Positions 8,560-18,352 are shown, numbered from the stretch's first letter. The stretch: DNA of 64,000 nt from Aquimonas sp041395245 (GCA_041395245.1 JAWLAY010000009.1:1-64000); one strand, 5' to 3'. Notes: generated by a model from the sequence alone, not told the origin. Translations and numbers: made by a program.

Positions 8560-9925
8560 GGGCGACGCCCTCCCTGCCATCGTCGAGCAGTGCGTTCACC
8601 ACACGATCCATCCGACTTCCCCTGGAGCCCTTGACGAGTAGCCGTGTTCCCGGCTGCAAACCCGCGCGCAGGGCGCGGATCAGCGAGGCCTGGTCGGCAT
8701 GCGTGACCGCCTCGGGACCAAAACCCTGCGCCGCCGCCGCTGCCAGCTCGCCGACCGCATGCAATTCGCGAATGCCGGCACGCTTTGCCTCCCGGCCCAT
8801 CTCCCGATGCAGTTCCAAGGCGTCGTGCCCCAGCTCACGCATGTCACCAAGGATCAGGCAAGTGCGTCCACCTTGCGCCGCCAGAACCGCAATCGCGGCA
8901 CTCAAGGAACCGGGGTTGGCGTTGTAGCTGTCATCAATCAGCACGATGTCGTGCTGCAGTGTGTGTCGCTGCAAACGGCCCAACACGGGTGTCGCCGCTT
9001 GCAAACCGGTGACGACTTCCGCCAGCGATGCATCGACTGCCAGTGCCATGGCGGCGGCGGCCAGTGCATTTCGCACGTTGTGCATGCCGACCAGCGGCAA
9101 AACTACCCGCGCGGTGCCTTTGCCGGTCACCAGTGAAAATTGCGTGGACGACTCTCCCAACTGGATCTGGCGAGCCATGACATCGGCCGCACAGTCAATG
9201 CCGAAACGCAGCACGCGCGCATGTGAGGCCATTTCCTCGAACAGCGGCGCGAACGGCTCATCGGCGGCGATCACCGCCACACCACTGGCGGGCAGGGCGC
9301 GATAGATCGCCCCTTTGGTCTGCGCAATCCCCAGCATCGAGCCCATCCGCTCGAGATGTGCGGGCGCGATGTTGTTGACCAGTGCGACCTGTGGCTGGAT
9401 CACGTCACACAGATAGGCGATGTCGCCCGGTTTACCAGCGCCCATTTCGTAGACGCCGAAACGCGCCTCGTCGGGCTGACCGAGCACCGACAAGGGCAGT
9501 CCGATCTCATTGTTCAGATTGCCGGGATTGGCATAGCTCGATCCGACACCCGACAGAATGCCATGCAGCAAGGTCTTGACCGAGGTCTTGCCATTGCTTC
9601 CGGTGAGCGCCACAACACAGGTTGATCGCGTCGCTGCGACATGGGCCGCGATGCGACCCAGTGCCCATTGCGCATCCTTGCAAACGATCTGCGCGATACC
9701 GCCTGGCAGATGGCGCGTCGTCAGCGCGACGACAGCACCGGCGTCCAGCGCCGCGATAGCAAAGTCATGACCATCCACCTGCTCACCCGCTAGGCAAACA
9801 AACAAGTCGCCGCGCTGCACGCCACGCGAGTCGGTTCGCACACCCGTCACCGCCACATCGGGCGAGACGTCATGGACGTGGCCCTGGACGATCGCGGCAA
9901 TGTCCTGCACACGCAGTGGCTTCAT
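8549..9925 (-). CDS. murF: UDP-MurNAc-tripeptide--D-Ala-D-Ala ligase MurF
   Basis: MurF completes the UDP-MurNAc-pentapeptide by adding D-Ala-D-Ala. The 458-residue Mur ligase has the N-terminal domain (TGVRTDSRGVQRGDLFVCLAG), the ATP loop TGSNGKTSVKTLL, the central motif ANPGNLNNEIGLPLS and the C-terminal IDDSYNANPGSLSAAI. The start overlaps the murE stop as ATGA. Its end overlaps mraY by 11 bp, which suggests coupled translation. Confidence 0.96.
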   Translation of the reverse strand: MKPLRVQDIAAIVQGHVHDVSPDVAVTGVRTDSRGVQRGDLFVCLAGEQVDGHDFAIAALDAGAVVALTTRHLPGGIAQIVCKDAQWALGRIAAHVAATRSTCVVALTGSNGKTSVKTLLHGILSGVGSSYANPGNLNNEIGLPLSVLGQPDEARFGVYEMGAGKPGDIAYLCDVIQPQVALVNNIAPAHLERMGSMLGIAQTKGAIYRALPASGVAVIAADEPFAPLFEEMASHARVLRFGIDCAADVMARQIQLGESSTQFSLVTGKGTARVVLPLVGMHNVRNALAAAAMALAVDASLAEVVTGLQAATPVLGRLQRHTLQHDIVLIDDSYNANPGSLSAAIAVLAAQGGRTCLILGDMRELGHDALELHREMGREAKRAGIRELHAVGELAAAAAQGFGPEAVTHADQASLIRALRAGLQPGTRLLVKGSRGSRMDRVVNALLDDGREGVAHVA

Positions 9926-11385
9926 GCGGCCACCCCCAACAGATTGGCGGCATGCAAGGCATCGTCGAAGGGCAGGCGCTCACCGGCAATTTCCTGCCAC
10001 GCCTCATGCCCTTTTCCAGCGATCAATACGGTGTCTCCCGGTTGTGCCATAGCGATGGCCTCGGCAATGGCACGCGCACGGTCGCGCTGGACGATGACCG
10101 CGTCCGGTTGTTCGAACCCCGCCACGATTTCCGCCACGATGGCCTGACCGTCCTCGCCACGCGGATTGTCATCAGTGACGATCACCTGATCCGCCGCCGT
10201 TTCCGCAATCCGCGCCATCTGCGGCCGCTTGCCGCGGTCGCGTTCACCGCCGCAGCCGAACACGCAGATCAGTCGCCCGGCGGTGTGGCCACGCAGGCTG
10301 TGCAGTGCCTGCGCCAGCGCATCGGGGGTATGTGCGTAGTCGACCACGACCAGCGGCGAACAGGCATTGCCGCCAAAGCGGTTCATGCGCCCACGGATCG
10401 GTTGCAGACGCGGCAGCAGCGCGAAAGCATTCTCGACCGAGACGCCCAGACAACCCAGCACGGCTCCGACCGTCAGCAGATTGTCGACATTGAAGCGCCC
10501 GAGTAGCGGACTGTCGATCACGCCCGTTACCTGCCCGATGCGCATCGTGAAGGCCAGGCCCGATGCGCGCATCTGCAGGTCAGATGCCGCCACCCGCGCC
10601 GCGACCTGCCCCAGTGCACTGACCGTCCAGCAGTCAAGACCCGCAGGCAACCCACCAGCGATCAGACTGCCCTGCGGGTCGTCGATATTGACGACGGCCG
10701 CACGCAGACTGTCAAACATGAACAGGCTGGCCTTGGCCGCCGCGTAGGCGGCAAAGCTGCCGTGATAGTCCAGATGATCCCGGGTCAGGTTGGTGAATAC
10801 CGCCACCCGGATCGGGACAGCATCGACCCGACCCTGATCCAGCGCGTGCGAGGAGACCTCCATCGCCACCGTTGCAGCACCTTGCTCACGCATCTCGCGC
10901 AACGCGCGATGCACTTCCAGCACGTCCGGCGTGGTTCGCTCACCCGCCTTGTGGTGCGCATACAAGCCTGCGCCGAGGGTGCCGATGGTCCCGGCGCTCT
11001 GCCCCAGCAAGGTCAATGCCTGCGCAATCAGTTGTACCGTCGAGGTCTTGCCGTTGGTACCCGTAACGCCAACCACCTCGGGCCCGAGACGGTCGAGTTG
11101 CGAAAACGCCAATGCCAATGCCCCCAGACGCGCGCGCAGGTTCGGAACGACCACCACCGGGATGTCCAGCGCAGGGACCGTCGCACCCGGCTCGGCAAGC
11201 ACGAGCACTGCGCCACGTTGTGCCGCTGCCTCGGCAAACTGCAAGCCGTGGTATTGCGCCCCAGCCAGCGCAACGAATGCCTCACCCGCCTGCACACCCC
11301 GACTGTCCTGCCGCAAGCCCTCAATGCACAAACCACCCAGATGGGCACATTCCGGCATTAAATCGGCAATCCGCATGGCGCTCAT
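9922..11385 (-). CDS. murE: UDP-MurNAc-dipeptide--meso-diaminopimelate ligase MurE
   Basis: MurE adds the third stem residue. The 487-residue protein has an N-terminal Mur domain (DSRGVQAGEAFVALAGAQYHG), the ATP loop GVTGTNGKTSTVQL, a central EVSSHALDQGRV and the C-terminal DNPR motif (VTDDNPRGED), which marks the meso-diaminopimelate-adding type. The first ATG overlaps the ftsI stop as ATGA; a second ATG three codons later is possible. Confidence 0.96.
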   Translation of the reverse strand: MSAMRIADLMPECAHLGGLCIEGLRQDSRGVQAGEAFVALAGAQYHGLQFAEAAAQRGAVLVLAEPGATVPALDIPVVVVPNLRARLGALALAFSQLDRLGPEVVGVTGTNGKTSTVQLIAQALTLLGQSAGTIGTLGAGLYAHHKAGERTTPDVLEVHRALREMREQGAATVAMEVSSHALDQGRVDAVPIRVAVFTNLTRDHLDYHGSFAAYAAAKASLFMFDSLRAAVVNIDDPQGSLIAGGLPAGLDCWTVSALGQVAARVAASDLQMRASGLAFTMRIGQVTGVIDSPLLGRFNVDNLLTVGAVLGCLGVSVENAFALLPRLQPIRGRMNRFGGNACSPLVVVDYAHTPDALAQALHSLRGHTAGRLICVFGCGGERDRGKRPQMARIAETAADQVIVTDDNPRGEDGQAIVAEIVAGFEQPDAVIVQRDRARAIAEAIAMAQPGDTVLIAGKGHEAWQEIAGERLPFDDALHAANLLGVAA

Positions 11386-13211
11386 CGGGCGACTCCCGAC
11401 GTGGCGGATTCGGTGGAACCTGGCACCGCCGCATCCAAGGGTTCCGCGACCGACTCTGCTTCCAGCGTCAGCGCATCGGCGACGGCCGCAGGCACGGCAG
11501 GGCCAGCCGCGAGCAGTTGTTCGACGTTGTCGGGCGGCACATCCAGCAAGCGCAAAGCATCGGCCATTACCCGACCGAACACCGGTGCCGCGACCAGTCC
11601 ACCGTAGTACTGCTTCGGATCAGGGTCGTTGATCATCAACGCCATGGCGTAGCGCGGTTTCGAGGCGGGTACGAGACCGGCGAAAGCACTGATGTAGCGT
11701 TTCTCGTAACCGCCCGCGATGGACCGCCGCGAGGTTCCGGTCTTGCCGGCGACGCGATAGCCAGCGACACCGGCACGCTGCGCCGAACCCTGCGGTCCGG
11801 TAACGGTTTCCAGCATGCCGAGCAAGGTTCTGGCGAGCTGCGGATCGATGGCTGCGCGTCCCTCGCCCGCACCGCCATGCACGAAGGTGGCGGGCATCCA
11901 GACCCCACCATTGCCGATGGCGGCGTAGGCCTGCGCCAGTTGCAGCACCGTCGTCGACAATCCGTAGCCATACGAAATGGTGGCTTTTTCAACCACACCC
12001 CAACCTTGCGGCGAACTCAGAACACCGGCCTGCTCTCCCGGAAATCCAGAGCCAGAAAGTTCGCCGAATCCGAACCGATGCAGGACGTCGTGCAGATGCT
12101 CGTTCGGCATGTCGAGGGCGAGCTTGGTGGCGGCGATGTTGCTGGACTTGGTCAGCAGGCCGGTCACCGTCAAGGTGCCGAAATTGCGGATATCGCGCAC
12201 CACATGATTGGCCAGGGGCATGTAGCCAGGACTGGTTTCGATGACGGTATCCGGCATCACCCGACCGGTTTCCAGCGCCGCCGCGACGGTGAACGCCTTG
12301 ATGACCGAGCCGGGCTCGAACACATCGGTGACGGCACGATTGCGCCGCGCCGCCGGTACGCTGTCGAGCAGATTAGGGTTGTAGGAGGGCAAGTTGACCA
12401 TGGCGAGAATTTCGCCAGTGGCCACATCCAGCACCACGGCGCTGCCGGAGGGAGCGGCGTTTTCCGTCAACGCGCGCTGCAATTCGCGATAGACGAGATG
12501 CTGCAAGCGACGATCGATTGACAGCTCCAGCGTTCGCCCCGGCTCCGCCGCCCGCACCAGCTCGATGTTCTCAACAACTCGACCCAGCCGGTCCTTGATG
12601 ACCCGCTTGGCACCAGGCTTGCCCGTCAGCCATTCGTTGAAGGCGAGCTCAAGCCCCTCTTGCCCCTGATCATCGATGTTGGTGTAGCCGAGCACATGCG
12701 CCGCCACATCGCCCAGCGGATAGAAGCGCTGGAACTCGCGCGTGCTGTAGACGCCGGGAATCTTCAAGGCCATGACCGGCTCGGACTGGTCCGGCGTCAG
12801 GCGACGGCGCAGATACACGAAGTCGCGCTCCGCACGTGCCTCGACGCGCGCCCTGACTTCCTCCAACGGCAATTGCAGCGCAGCTGCCAGATCTGGAATC
12901 CGTTCGGCGTGTTTCAGTAACTCCCGTGGACTGGCCCAGATCGACTCCACCGGCGTGGAAATGGCCAGCGGTTCGCCATTGCGATCAGTGATCATGCCGC
13001 GCGAAGTCGGAATCTCGATCTCCCGCACGAAACGCGCATCGCCCTTCGCCTGATAGAACTCGCTTCGCCAAAGCTGCATCTCTGCCGCCTTGCCGACCAG
13101 AATGACGCCACCGAGGCCAAGCGCGATGCTCAACCAGCGCAGACGACTACGCAGATTCGGACCGCGGTTGCCCGCCTGCGGGCGACGAACGGGCGGACGA
13201 CGCGCATTCAT
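11382..13211 (-). CDS. ftsI: Septal peptidoglycan transpeptidase FtsI (PBP3)
   Basis: FtsI is the class B penicillin-binding protein that cross-links septal peptidoglycan. The 609-residue product has a basic N-terminal tail, one membrane helix (LSIALGLGGVILVGKAAEM), the PBP dimerisation domain (ITDRNGEPLAIS) and a transpeptidase domain. The catalytic SxxK is in EPGSVIKAFT, the SxN in TKSSNIAATK and the KTG in AGKTGTSRR. The start MNARRPPVRR overlaps the ftsL stop as ATGA; the frame extends far upstream through ftsL but is not conserved there. The C-terminal 60 residues are Ala/Glu-rich and variable. Confidence 0.96.
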   Translation of the reverse strand: MNARRPPVRRPQAGNRGPNLRSRLRWLSIALGLGGVILVGKAAEMQLWRSEFYQAKGDARFVREIEIPTSRGMITDRNGEPLAISTPVESIWASPRELLKHAERIPDLAAALQLPLEEVRARVEARAERDFVYLRRRLTPDQSEPVMALKIPGVYSTREFQRFYPLGDVAAHVLGYTNIDDQGQEGLELAFNEWLTGKPGAKRVIKDRLGRVVENIELVRAAEPGRTLELSIDRRLQHLVYRELQRALTENAAPSGSAVVLDVATGEILAMVNLPSYNPNLLDSVPAARRNRAVTDVFEPGSVIKAFTVAAALETGRVMPDTVIETSPGYMPLANHVVRDIRNFGTLTVTGLLTKSSNIAATKLALDMPNEHLHDVLHRFGFGELSGSGFPGEQAGVLSSPQGWGVVEKATISYGYGLSTTVLQLAQAYAAIGNGGVWMPATFVHGGAGEGRAAIDPQLARTLLGMLETVTGPQGSAQRAGVAGYRVAGKTGTSRRSIAGGYEKRYISAFAGLVPASKPRYAMALMINDPDPKQYYGGLVAAPVFGRVMADALRLLDVPPDNVEQLLAAGPAVPAAVADALTLEAESVAEPLDAAVPGSTESATSGVAR

Positions 13212-13477
13212 GGTTGCAGGACCTCCACCTCGGTCGGGGTGGGAGACCGCATCAGCAGCTGCTCGGCGGCAACGCGCTCGATCCGGCTGGTTTTGCCCAG
13301 CGCCGCCTGCTCCAGTTGCAGGCGACCGAATTCGATGTTGAGTTCGTCGCGCTGCGTTTCCAGCGCGGTCATTTCGACCGACAGCTGACGATGATGCTGG
13401 CGCGACTCCACGACAAGAATCGCGGTCACGATCACACCGACCAGCAAAGGCAGACCGATCAATACGCGCCAGTTCAT
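13208..13477 (-). CDS. ftsL: Cell division protein FtsL
   Basis: FtsL is a small bitopic divisome protein that pairs with FtsB and FtsQ. The 89-residue product has an N-terminal membrane helix (about residues 5-23) followed by a periplasmic heptad-type coiled coil (SRQHHRQLSVEMTALETQRD onward) and the typical RIERVAAEQLLMRSP segment. It lies between rsmH and ftsI with ATGA overlaps on both sides. Confidence 0.93.
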   Translation of the reverse strand: MNWRVLIGLPLLVGVIVTAILVVESRQHHRQLSVEMTALETQRDELNIEFGRLQLEQAALGKTSRIERVAAEQLLMRSPTPTEVEVLQP

Positions 13478-14406
13478 GGCAGACGCTCCGCAACACGGAG
13501 CACGGCGCTGCGCGCGCGCGGGTTGCGCGCCAGCTCCTCATCGTCGGCCTGCTGTGCATCACCGATCAGCCGGAGCTGCGGATGAAAAACCTCGGCAACT
13601 GGCATGCGTCGGTTACCCGGCGCAGGCTTCGCCTTGGCCAGCATGAATCGCTTGACGATGCGGTCTTCCAGCGAATGGAAACTGATAATGGCTAGCCGCC
13701 CGCCCGGTTTTAGTCGAGCAAAGGCGGCCGCCAGCCCTGATTCAAGATCGGCCAATTCCTGATTGATGAAAATGCGCAAGGCCTGAAAGCTGCGCGTGGC
13801 CGGGTGCTTGCCGGGCTCACGGCGCCCCACCACAGACGCGATCAGATCCGCCAACGCCGCCGTCCCCGTCAATGGTGATTCGTCGCGACGCTGAACGATG
13901 GCGCGCGCGATGCGACGACTCATGCGCTCTTCCCCGAATTGCCACAGCACATCAGCGATTTCCGACTCGGATGCACGCGCCAGAAAGGCCGCCACACTCT
14001 CGCCATGCTCCGGATCCATGCGCATGTCGAGTGGACCATCCGCCTGAAAGCTGAACCCACGCCGGGCTTCGTCCAACTGCGGCGAGGACACACCGAGATC
14101 CAGCAACACACCATCCAGCCCACCGGCCGTCGCCGACCAATCGGCCAGTGCGGCAAAACTGCCCCGACGAATTGATACGCGCGCATCATCGGCAAAGCTG
14201 CGCTCGGCACAGGCAATCGCCTCCGGGTCCTTGTCCATGAGCAGCAAACGCCCTTCCGGACCCAGCTGCTGCAACACCCCGCGCGCATGCCCGCCGCGCC
14301 CGAAAGTGCCATCGAGATAGGTGCCGTCCTTGGCCACGCGCAAGCCGTCCAGAACTTGCGTGAACATCACCGGGATGTGCTGGGCCGGCTGCGCGTCGTT
14401 GCGCAT
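13474..14406 (-). CDS. rsmH: 16S rRNA (cytosine1402-N4)-methyltransferase RsmH
   Basis: RsmH (MraW) methylates N4 of C1402 in 16S rRNA using S-adenosylmethionine. The 310-residue protein starts MRNDAQPAQHIPVMFTQVLD. It has the SAM-binding DGTFGRGGHARGVLQQL, the motif GVLLDLGVSSPQLDEARRGF and the C-terminal GRLAIISFHSLEDRIVKRF. The start is placed 14 bp after mraZ; an in-frame extension 52 codons upstream runs through mraZ and was rejected. RsmI, encoded nearby at 15530-16369, modifies the 2'-O of the same nucleotide. Confidence 0.96.
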   Translation of the reverse strand: MRNDAQPAQHIPVMFTQVLDGLRVAKDGTYLDGTFGRGGHARGVLQQLGPEGRLLLMDKDPEAIACAERSFADDARVSIRRGSFAALADWSATAGGLDGVLLDLGVSSPQLDEARRGFSFQADGPLDMRMDPEHGESVAAFLARASESEIADVLWQFGEERMSRRIARAIVQRRDESPLTGTAALADLIASVVGRREPGKHPATRSFQALRIFINQELADLESGLAAAFARLKPGGRLAIISFHSLEDRIVKRFMLAKAKPAPGNRRMPVAEVFHPQLRLIGDAQQADDEELARNPRARSAVLRVAERLP

Positions 14407-14420
14407 CACTGCCCTCCCGG

Positions 14421-14867
14421 CTACAGCTTCAGGTCGAGCATCGCCGCACTCAGATCTTCTTCGCCGATGGTCTGGCGAATCTGAGCCAAGTGCGCTTGCT
14501 CGCTCCACAGTTCGAACTTCCCGCCCATACCCAGCAGGACGGCCTTTTTTTCCAAACCACAAGCATTGCGGTGGCTTCCCGGCAGCAGCAGACGCCCGTT
14601 GGCGTCCACATCGACAAAGGTCGCCGCCCCCACCAGCTTGAGCTGCAGCGCGCGATGCACGCGATGTGCATTCGGCAGCGCATTGACCTGATCACGGACC
14701 TGTTCCCAGGCCGCGACCGGATACAGCCACAAGCAACCCTGTTCGTACGGGTTGTAGGTGATCACCAGACGATTGCCACACTCCCGCGCGACAAGCTCAC
14801 GGAAGGCGGTCGGAATCGCCAGCCTGCCCTTGTCGTCGATCGTGATTGCGGTTTCGCCCTGGAACAT
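14421..14867 (-). CDS. mraZ: MraZ, transcriptional regulator of the dcw cluster
   Basis: MraZ is a ring-forming DNA-binding protein of the AbrB/SpoVT fold that represses its own dcw promoter. The 148-residue product starts MFQGETAITIDDKGRLAIPT and contains two tandem SpoVT-AbrB units; the second is at DVDANGRLLLPGSHRNACGL. The start fits the conserved N-terminus and a purine-rich stretch upstream. Direct repeats in front of the gene look like its operator. Confidence 0.95.
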   Translation of the reverse strand: MFQGETAITIDDKGRLAIPTAFRELVARECGNRLVITYNPYEQGCLWLYPVAAWEQVRDQVNALPNAHRVHRALQLKLVGAATFVDVDANGRLLLPGSHRNACGLEKKAVLLGMGGKFELWSEQAHLAQIRQTIGEEDLSAAMLDLKL

Positions 14868-14870
14868 CTG

Positions 14871-14896
14871 CCCATCAACTCCCCACAAATCCCCAC
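14871..14896 (-). promoter_or_regulatory. MraZ operator: three direct repeats at 10-bp spacing
   Basis: Read on the minus strand the sequence holds GTGGGGATTT, GTGGGGAGTT and GATGGGCAG in direct succession, that is TGGG-type boxes with exactly 10-bp periodicity (plus-strand blocks 14871-14880, 14881-14890 and 14891-14896). MraZ is known to bind repeated TGGGN boxes with about one helical turn between them upstream of mraZ. Placement right before the mraZ start fits autorepression of the whole cluster. Confidence 0.75.
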
Positions 14897-14924
14897 CAAA
14901 AACCCGTTTTTTCTACGCATGCCC

Positions 14925-14953
14925 ACAGTAGCCACGTCGTTTCGCGCTGTCAA
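14925..14953 (-). promoter_or_regulatory. Candidate sigma-70 promoter of the dcw cluster
   Basis: On the minus strand TTGACA (14953-14948) is followed after 17 bases by TACTGT (14930-14925). The -35 is a perfect consensus; the -10 matches only three of six positions. It lies about 30 bp upstream of the MraZ boxes, so a bound MraZ ring would cover the initial transcribed region. Confidence 0.5.
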
Positions 14954-15160
14954 GAAAAATGCGGGCTAAGCCACTGTCAGCATTGGTTTTTTCCCAATTC
15001 GATGAAAGTTGTCAAAATGCAAAAACGTGAAAATACAGCCGCTTACAAAACCTTCCTAAAATCAGACCGAAGAGCATTCAGGCCGATCTGTCAAGCTGTA
15101 GACACGCGCACAGAAGCCACCCGCGCAAAGTCGGGTAGCTATCGAGGGGAAAAGAAGGGC

Positions 15161-15510
<350 letters not shown>

Positions 15511-15529
15511 GCCCGCGCAGTGTAGCGGG

Positions 15530-16369
15530 TCAGTCGGCGGAAACGGCTGAATAGAGTGCCTTGCGAGGCGCGCCGGAGATTTCCGCCGCCAACTTGGCCG
15601 CCTTGGACGCCGGCAGATGGTCGCGCAACAGGGCGAATAGACGCTGGCCCTCGCGCAGTGTGGCGTCGGTGTTTTCGTCAGCGCCCTGAACGATCACCAC
15701 AAACTCGCCCTTGCGCTGATTGGCGTCGGCGGCCAACTGCGCGCACAACGCCTCCAGACTGCCCGACAGCACCGTCTCGAACAGCTTGGTCAACTCGCGT
15801 GCCAAAACCACCTGACGCGCCGAACCTAGCACCGCCGCCATGTCCGCCAGACATTCCTCGATCCGATGACTGGATTCGTAGAACAGCAATGTGCGCGGCT
15901 CGTCCTGCAAGACCTGCAGGCGCTCGCGGCGCGCACTGGCTTTTGCAGGCAGAAAGCCCTCGAAGACGAACCGGTCCGATGCAAGGCCCGCCACGGACAG
16001 CGCCGCAATCGCCGCACAGGCACCCGGAATGGGGCTGACCTTGAATCCGGCCTCGCGCGCGGCACGCACCAGCCGGAAGCCCGGATCGCTGATCAGCGGG
16101 GTTCCGGCATCCGACACCAAGGCGAGGTGTTCGCCCGCCCGAAGGCGCGCAAGCAACTGCTCCACCTGCTGCGACTCGTTGTGATCGTGCAAGGCCAGCA
16201 AGGGTCGCCGCAAGCCCTTGGCAGCCAGAAGCTGCTGGGTGTGCCGGGTATCCTCGGCCGCGATCAGATCGACCTCGGCAAGCACCTTCGCCGCACGCGG
16301 CGACAGATCGTCCAGGTGACCGATGGGCGTCGCCACCACGTAAAGACATCCAGCCGCATTGTTCACCAT
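15530..16369 (-). CDS. rsmI: 16S rRNA (cytidine1402-2'-O)-methyltransferase RsmI
   Basis: RsmI (YraL) is a tetrapyrrole-methylase-fold enzyme that methylates the 2'-O of C1402 in 16S rRNA. The 279-residue product carries YVVATPIGHLDDLSPRA at the N-terminus, IAAEDTRHTQQLL, LVSDAGTPLISDPGFRLV and IPGACAAIAALSVAGL. An AGGAG lies 7 bases before the chosen ATG and 4 bases before another ATG one codon upstream, so the true start could be 16372. It is divergent from lpoA, as in E. coli, and close to rnpB. Confidence 0.95.
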   Translation of the reverse strand: MVNNAAGCLYVVATPIGHLDDLSPRAAKVLAEVDLIAAEDTRHTQQLLAAKGLRRPLLALHDHNESQQVEQLLARLRAGEHLALVSDAGTPLISDPGFRLVRAAREAGFKVSPIPGACAAIAALSVAGLASDRFVFEGFLPAKASARRERLQVLQDEPRTLLFYESSHRIEECLADMAAVLGSARQVVLARELTKLFETVLSGSLEALCAQLAADANQRKGEFVVIVQGADENTDATLREGQRLFALLRDHLPASKAAKLAAEISGAPRKALYSAVSAD

Positions 16370-16554
16370 CATTCTTCTCCTGATTCGCATACCTCGCTGA
16401 CGACGGGCCACCCGAGGTTTTCATCCGCACGCAACTGTCGCAACGTGTGCGCCGCTACAATAGACGCCGTGACGAATTCTTGCCGTGCGCACGCCCGCAG
16501 CGCGGACCTTGCCATCGTCGACTCGTCATTCCTGCTCGATCCCGAGGATTCACC

Positions 16555-18345
16555 ATGCCACGTCGATTTCCCGCCCTGCTTGCCGTGACCCTCAGCATCC
16601 TGCTGAGCGCCTGTGATGTCGGCGGAACACGTGGACCGCTGCCCGATGAGGCACTGGTCGCCGAACGGCTGTTCGATGAAGGCGACTTTGTGCAAGCCGC
16701 TGCCGCATTTGACGATGCGGCGCGGCGTGATCGCTCTCATCGCGACGCGCTGACCTTGCGGGCGGCCGAATCCTGGCGCGAAGAAGGACGTATCGATGAA
16801 GCCCGACCGCTGCTGGCCAGACTGCGGATGGAGCGTCTCGTTGGCGACGAGGCACTGCGTTCAAACCTGTTGCGTGCCGAGCTCGCCCTGATGGATCGCG
16901 ACGCCCAGCTGGCGCTGGACAGTCTGTCGACACCCGCGGCGGCCGTACCGGAAAGTCTGCGCGAGCGCTTCCACTTTCTGCGCGCCCAGGCATTTGCCGC
17001 GTTCAATCAGCCCTTTTCCTCCGCGGGCGAACGCGCCGCGCTGCAGGCCTTCCTACCCGCGCACGAACAGGCGGAAAACAGCGCCGCGATCCGTGCGTTG
17101 TTGACCCAACTGCCAGCGCGCCAGCTTTCCGCGGCCGCCGCCGAACTCGACCCCACCGACCCACTGTATGACTTCGCTGCCGACACGCTGCGCGCGCTCG
17201 GATTGGCCGTCCCCGGTCGCCGCACGGGTGTGCGGGTTCGCTCCGGTCAGGCAGCCAGCATCGCCGTCCTGCTGCCGCGCTCAGGCCCGCTGGCGGCGCC
17301 GGCAAATGCGGTCCGTGACGGGGTGCTGAGTGCGTATCTTTCCGACCCCGACAACCGCCCCGACCTGCGTTTCTACGACAGTGGCGAAACCGATGCTTCA
17401 GCGGTGGCGGCCTACCAAACCGCCGTCGCCGAAGGTGCAGAACACGTGATCGGTCCCTTGAGCAGGGAACAGGTGAACGCCCTGTTTTCCCTTGGCGACA
17501 TTCGCATTCCCGCGCTGGCGCTCAATCGCGCGACCGTGCCCACCCCGGAGCAAAGCCTGAGCTTCGCACTCAGCCCGGAAGACGAAGGCCGCGCTGCGGC
17601 AAGACGCATCCGCAGCCTCGGCATGTCCAGCGTCCTGCTGGTCGCCAGCGCGGACGATGCCTCCCTTCGCGCCGCCCAATCGCTGAGCCTTGCGCTCGGG
17701 CAGGAAGGCGGACGGGTACTGCACCGGATCGACCTGCCGAGCAACAGCCCCAACTACGTCGAACCGATCCGTGCCGCCTACCAGCAACTCGGCTGGCGCG
17801 AAAGCGAGACCACTGCGCCGTCTGCAGGCGCCGCGTCCTCGAGCACGCCCGTGCAGCGCCGCGTCGATGTGGATGTCATCTACCTGGCAACCAGTGGCGC
17901 CGAAGCCCGGCTGGTCATTCCGCAGTTGCGCGCAGAAGGCGGCTTGGGAACACCGATCATGGCGACCTCGCAGATCTATGCGGTGGGCGCCAATCCCCGC
18001 CTGGACCGCGATCTTAATGGCGTCGAATTCACTGAGCTTCCCTGGTTGATCGACAACGCACCGGCGGACCTGCCACGCGCCTACGAACTGCGTAATCTCG
18101 ACAGCGCCCAGGGGCTCTCGGCGCGTCTGTTTGCCTTTGGCCTGGATGCCTACCGTCTGTTGCAGGCGCTGCCGCAACTGCAGGACGATGCGTCGATTGA
18201 GGGTGCTACCGGACGGCTGTCACTGGATGGATTCGGCTGCGTGCTGCGGCAACCCGGCTGGGCGAAATATGTCGGCGCCCGACCGCGCGCACTCCGTGAG
18301 GACGAATTGTTGCCAGTTCTCAACCGCGCCCCCGTGCCGCGCTGA
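16555..18345 (+). CDS. lpoA: Penicillin-binding protein activator LpoA-like outer-membrane lipoprotein
   Basis: LpoA is an outer-membrane lipoprotein that reaches through the periplasm to stimulate PBP1A. The 596-residue product starts MPRRFPALLAVTLSILLSAC with a lipobox (LLSAC) at residues 16-20. A helical TPR-like N-terminal domain (to about residue 210) is followed by a periplasmic-binding-protein fold (IAVLLPRSGPLAAPANAVRDG; PLSREQVNALFSLGDIRIPA). Context is rsmI divergently upstream and yraN 7 bp downstream, the classical order. A frame extension of 36 codons upstream is not conserved. Overall family membership is clear; activation of PBP1A specifically is inferred. Confidence 0.88.
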   Translation: MPRRFPALLAVTLSILLSACDVGGTRGPLPDEALVAERLFDEGDFVQAAAAFDDAARRDRSHRDALTLRAAESWREEGRIDEARPLLARLRMERLVGDEALRSNLLRAELALMDRDAQLALDSLSTPAAAVPESLRERFHFLRAQAFAAFNQPFSSAGERAALQAFLPAHEQAENSAAIRALLTQLPARQLSAAAAELDPTDPLYDFAADTLRALGLAVPGRRTGVRVRSGQAASIAVLLPRSGPLAAPANAVRDGVLSAYLSDPDNRPDLRFYDSGETDASAVAAYQTAVAEGAEHVIGPLSREQVNALFSLGDIRIPALALNRATVPTPEQSLSFALSPEDEGRAAARRIRSLGMSSVLLVASADDASLRAAQSLSLALGQEGGRVLHRIDLPSNSPNYVEPIRAAYQQLGWRESETTAPSAGAASSSTPVQRRVDVDVIYLATSGAEARLVIPQLRAEGGLGTPIMATSQIYAVGANPRLDRDLNGVEFTELPWLIDNAPADLPRAYELRNLDSAQGLSARLFAFGLDAYRLLQALPQLQDDASIEGATGRLSLDGFGCVLRQPGWAKYVGARPRALREDELLPVLNRAPVPR

Positions 18346-18352
18346 GCCGACC

